From NCBI GenBank assembly GCA_032124015.1, contig JAQBEH010000099.1, positions 1-17,661 of the forward strand: DNA of 17,661 bases, written 5' to 3'. Within the stretch, counting starts at the first letter, position 1, and each line of letters begins with the position of its first letter. This DNA comes from DASRJG01 sp032124015 (GTDB lineage: Bacteria > Acidobacteriota > Polarisedimenticolia > Polarisedimenticolales > DASRJG01). The position numbers and the translations under genes are program-made. Below are positions 16,278 through 17,661 of this stretch, piece after piece. The notes below the pieces were generated by a model. It made no database searches and was not told the origin of the DNA. It saw only the letters and a program-made list of their open reading frames with translations.

Positions 16278-16360
16278 CGGAAAAGGGGACACTCCCCTTT
16301 TCTCCGACAAACTCCCCGGATACCGCTCGTCGGAAAAATAGGGGAGTGTCCCCTTTTCCG
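16278..16360. repeat. REPIN-like palindromic element, copy 2 (inside the operon)
   Basis: The outer arms begin and end with a 21-bp perfect inverted match (CGGAAAAGGGGACACTCCCC plus T, and its complement). The centre keeps CTCCCCGGATACCG as in copies 1 and 3. It begins 9 nt after the GCS2 stop and ends 14 nt before the next GTG, filling nearly the whole 106-nt gap. If it terminates transcription, it would reduce expression of the downstream ATP-grasp gene. Confidence 0.8.
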
Positions 16361-16374
16361 TTTCCGGACATCTT

Positions 16375-17589
16375 GTGGACGTAAAGCTCCGGGCGATCTT
16401 CAACGTGAACTACTCGGACGCCCTCTACCAGAGGGTGTGCGCCCTCATGGAGGAGCGTCTCGAAGAGCCGTCGTACGGGTTCCGCCTCGCCGAAATGCCG
16501 CTTCTCATCCCGACCGACTTGCGGGCGAAGCTCGAAACCGGCGCGAAGGAAATTCTGGCCCTCCTGTGCCGCCCGGAGATGCTCGCAGCCGGGCGACGGG
16601 CGATCCCACCGCATTTCTTCGCCCCCGGGGATGACGCGCTTCCGCAGTGCGTCGCTATCGATTTTGCGATCGTGCGGGAGGCCGACGGCTCGCTCGCGCC
16701 GCGGCTGATCGAACTTCAAGGATTCCCCTCGCTCTACGCGATGCAGCTCGTGCAGGCCGAGATCTGGGGAGAGGTCCTGGCGTCGATCCCCGGGATGCCT
16801 CAGCGGTTCACGCCGCTGTTTTCGGGGAACGACCGCGCGGCCTACATCGAGCTTCTGCGACGCACCGTCGTCGCCGATGCCGATGTCGACGAAGTCATCC
16901 TGCTCGATCTCGCGCCCGGGCAACAGAAAACCCGCCCCGATTTCCACGCCACGCAGCGGCTCTTGGGCGTGCGCAGCGTGGACGCGACGATGGTGCGCCG
17001 CGAGGGTCGCCGTTTATTTGCGCCGAAGGACGGCCGCATGATCCCAGTCGCGCGCCTCTACAATCGCATCGTGTTCGACGAGCTGGAAAAGTGCGGCGTC
17101 GACCTGCCGTTTGACTGGCGCGACGAGCTCGACGTGACGTGGGTGTGCCATCCGAACTGGTACTGGATCTGGTCGAAGGACTCGCTCCCGCGGATCCATC
17201 ACCCGTTCGCGCCCAAGACCTGGTATCTCTCGGACGTCGATCGGATCCCGGACCAGTGCTCGGACTACATCTTGAAGCCGCTGTTTTCGTTCGCGGGAAC
17301 CGGTGTCAACCCCGACCTGACCCCCGAGGCGCTCGCCGCGATTCCGAACGAGGAACGCGCGCAGTGGATCCTGCAAGAGCGCGTGGACTACGCCCCCGCG
17401 CTGATCTCTCCGGACGGCACCGGAGTCAAGGCCGAGATCCGCATGATGTTCCTGAAGCCGGACGACGCCGCCGACTACACGCTGGCGATCAACATGGTTC
17501 GGCTCTCGCGCGGGAAGATCCACGGCGTGGACCACAACAAGGGTCTCCTGTGGGTCGGAAGTTCCGTGGGCGTCTGGCCCGCGGAATAA
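16375..17589 (+). CDS. ATP-grasp superfamily ligase, second amidoligase-cluster ATP-grasp
   Basis: I do not recognise a named family for this 404-residue protein, but its C-terminal third has ATP-grasp features in normal order. DYILKPLFSFAGTGV holds the ATP-lysine K301. WILQERVDYAP carries the adenine-contacting E335. KAEIRMMFL gives E354 and R356, and N373 in AINMVRL completes the metal site. The N-terminal ~280 residues are long for the superfamily and contain ELQGFPSLYAMQL (from E113), a motif that looks conserved but whose role I cannot assign. It differs clearly from the first ATP-grasp protein in the cluster, so a distinct ligation step is inferred. The GTG at 16375 has no strong ribosome site and starts right after palindromic element copy 2. 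A third copy begins 7 nt after its stop. Confidence 0.72.
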   Translation: MDVKLRAIFNVNYSDALYQRVCALMEERLEEPSYGFRLAEMPLLIPTDLRAKLETGAKEILALLCRPEMLAAGRRAIPPHFFAPGDDALPQCVAIDFAIVREADGSLAPRLIELQGFPSLYAMQLVQAEIWGEVLASIPGMPQRFTPLFSGNDRAAYIELLRRTVVADADVDEVILLDLAPGQQKTRPDFHATQRLLGVRSVDATMVRREGRRLFAPKDGRMIPVARLYNRIVFDELEKCGVDLPFDWRDELDVTWVCHPNWYWIWSKDSLPRIHHPFAPKTWYLSDVDRIPDQCSDYILKPLFSFAGTGVNPDLTPEALAAIPNEERAQWILQERVDYAPALISPDGTGVKAEIRMMFLKPDDAADYTLAINMVRLSRGKIHGVDHNKGLLWVGSSVGVWPAE

Positions 17590-17595
17590 CGAGCG

Positions 17596-17661
17596 CGGAA
17601 CAAGGGGACACTCCCCTTTTTTCCGACAAGCTCCCCGGATACCGCTTGTCGGAAAAATAGG
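17596..17661. repeat. REPIN-like palindromic element, copy 3 (cut by window end)
   Basis: The first arm, the CTCCCCGGATACCG centre and the start of the second arm are present; the rest lies outside the window. The inner stem CCGACAAG/CTTGTCGG is perfect here. The copy lies directly after the second ATP-grasp gene in the same orientation as copies 1 and 2. Confidence 0.78.

Noticed and set aside
13941..16403. 820-codon open frame on the minus strand
   Set aside because: It lies antisense to the ATP-grasp and GCS2 genes, which have clear family motifs and ribosome sites. Its predicted protein is low-complexity Arg/Asp/Val-rich, as expected from a GC-rich shadow frame.
12372..17661. CRISPR array or insertion sequence made by the three repeats
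   Set aside because: The copies are 1.3-3.9 kb apart with genes between them, each is a palindromic unit, and there is no transposase or spacer structure.

Overview
This is a 17.7-kb window of high-GC bacterial chromosome. It is densely coded, and codon position alone keeps long spurious frames open opposite real genes. I see no rRNA, tRNA, CRISPR array, integrase or transposase gene. The organism is not identifiable with certainty. High GC, many GTG/TTG starts, apparently leaderless transcripts and repeated intergenic palindromes with a GGGGACACTCCCC core would suit an Acidobacteriota or other soil/sediment lineage near the old deltaproteobacteria. That is an inference.

Layout, left to right. 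(1) Positions 1-546, minus strand: the N-terminal part of a cysteine-synthase-family PLP enzyme. It diverges from a LuxR-type regulator with a PAS-like domain (669-1829, +). (2) Positions 1830-2005: a short spacer with an 18-bp perfect palindrome and a strong plus-strand intrinsic terminator. These may bound a small RNA. (3) Positions 1994-4880, minus strand: a two-gene unit of a secreted TPR/double retropepsin-like protease followed 4 nt later by a CCA-adding tRNA nucleotidyltransferase with an HD domain. (4) Position 4953 onward, plus strand: a divergently transcribed secreted TPR protein. (5) Positions 6023-12367, plus strand: a carbohydrate operon of glucose-6-phosphate dehydrogenase (zwf), a large GH63/MGH1-like glucosidase, and a GH133-type glycogen debranching enzyme. 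The last two overlap by ATGA. Together they would liberate glucose from alpha-glucans or oligosaccharides, with the phosphorylated sugar entering the oxidative pentose phosphate pathway. (6) Positions 12496-13389: a secreted protein of unknown function.

(7) Positions 13406-17589 are the most interesting part. An alpha/beta-hydrolase esterase (minus) diverges from an operon of an ATP-grasp ligase, a GCS2-type (YbdK-like) carboxylate-amine ligase and a second, different ATP-grasp ligase. Three amide-bond-forming enzymes beside a hydrolase suggest biosynthesis of a small peptide-like or amidated metabolite, or peptide tagging of a larger acceptor. I know of no named product for this combination.

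Three copies of an ~80-bp REPIN-like palindromic element lie in the same orientation directly behind three genes (12372, 16278, and 17596 running off the window). One sits inside the amidoligase operon. The inner helix shows compensatory differences between copies.
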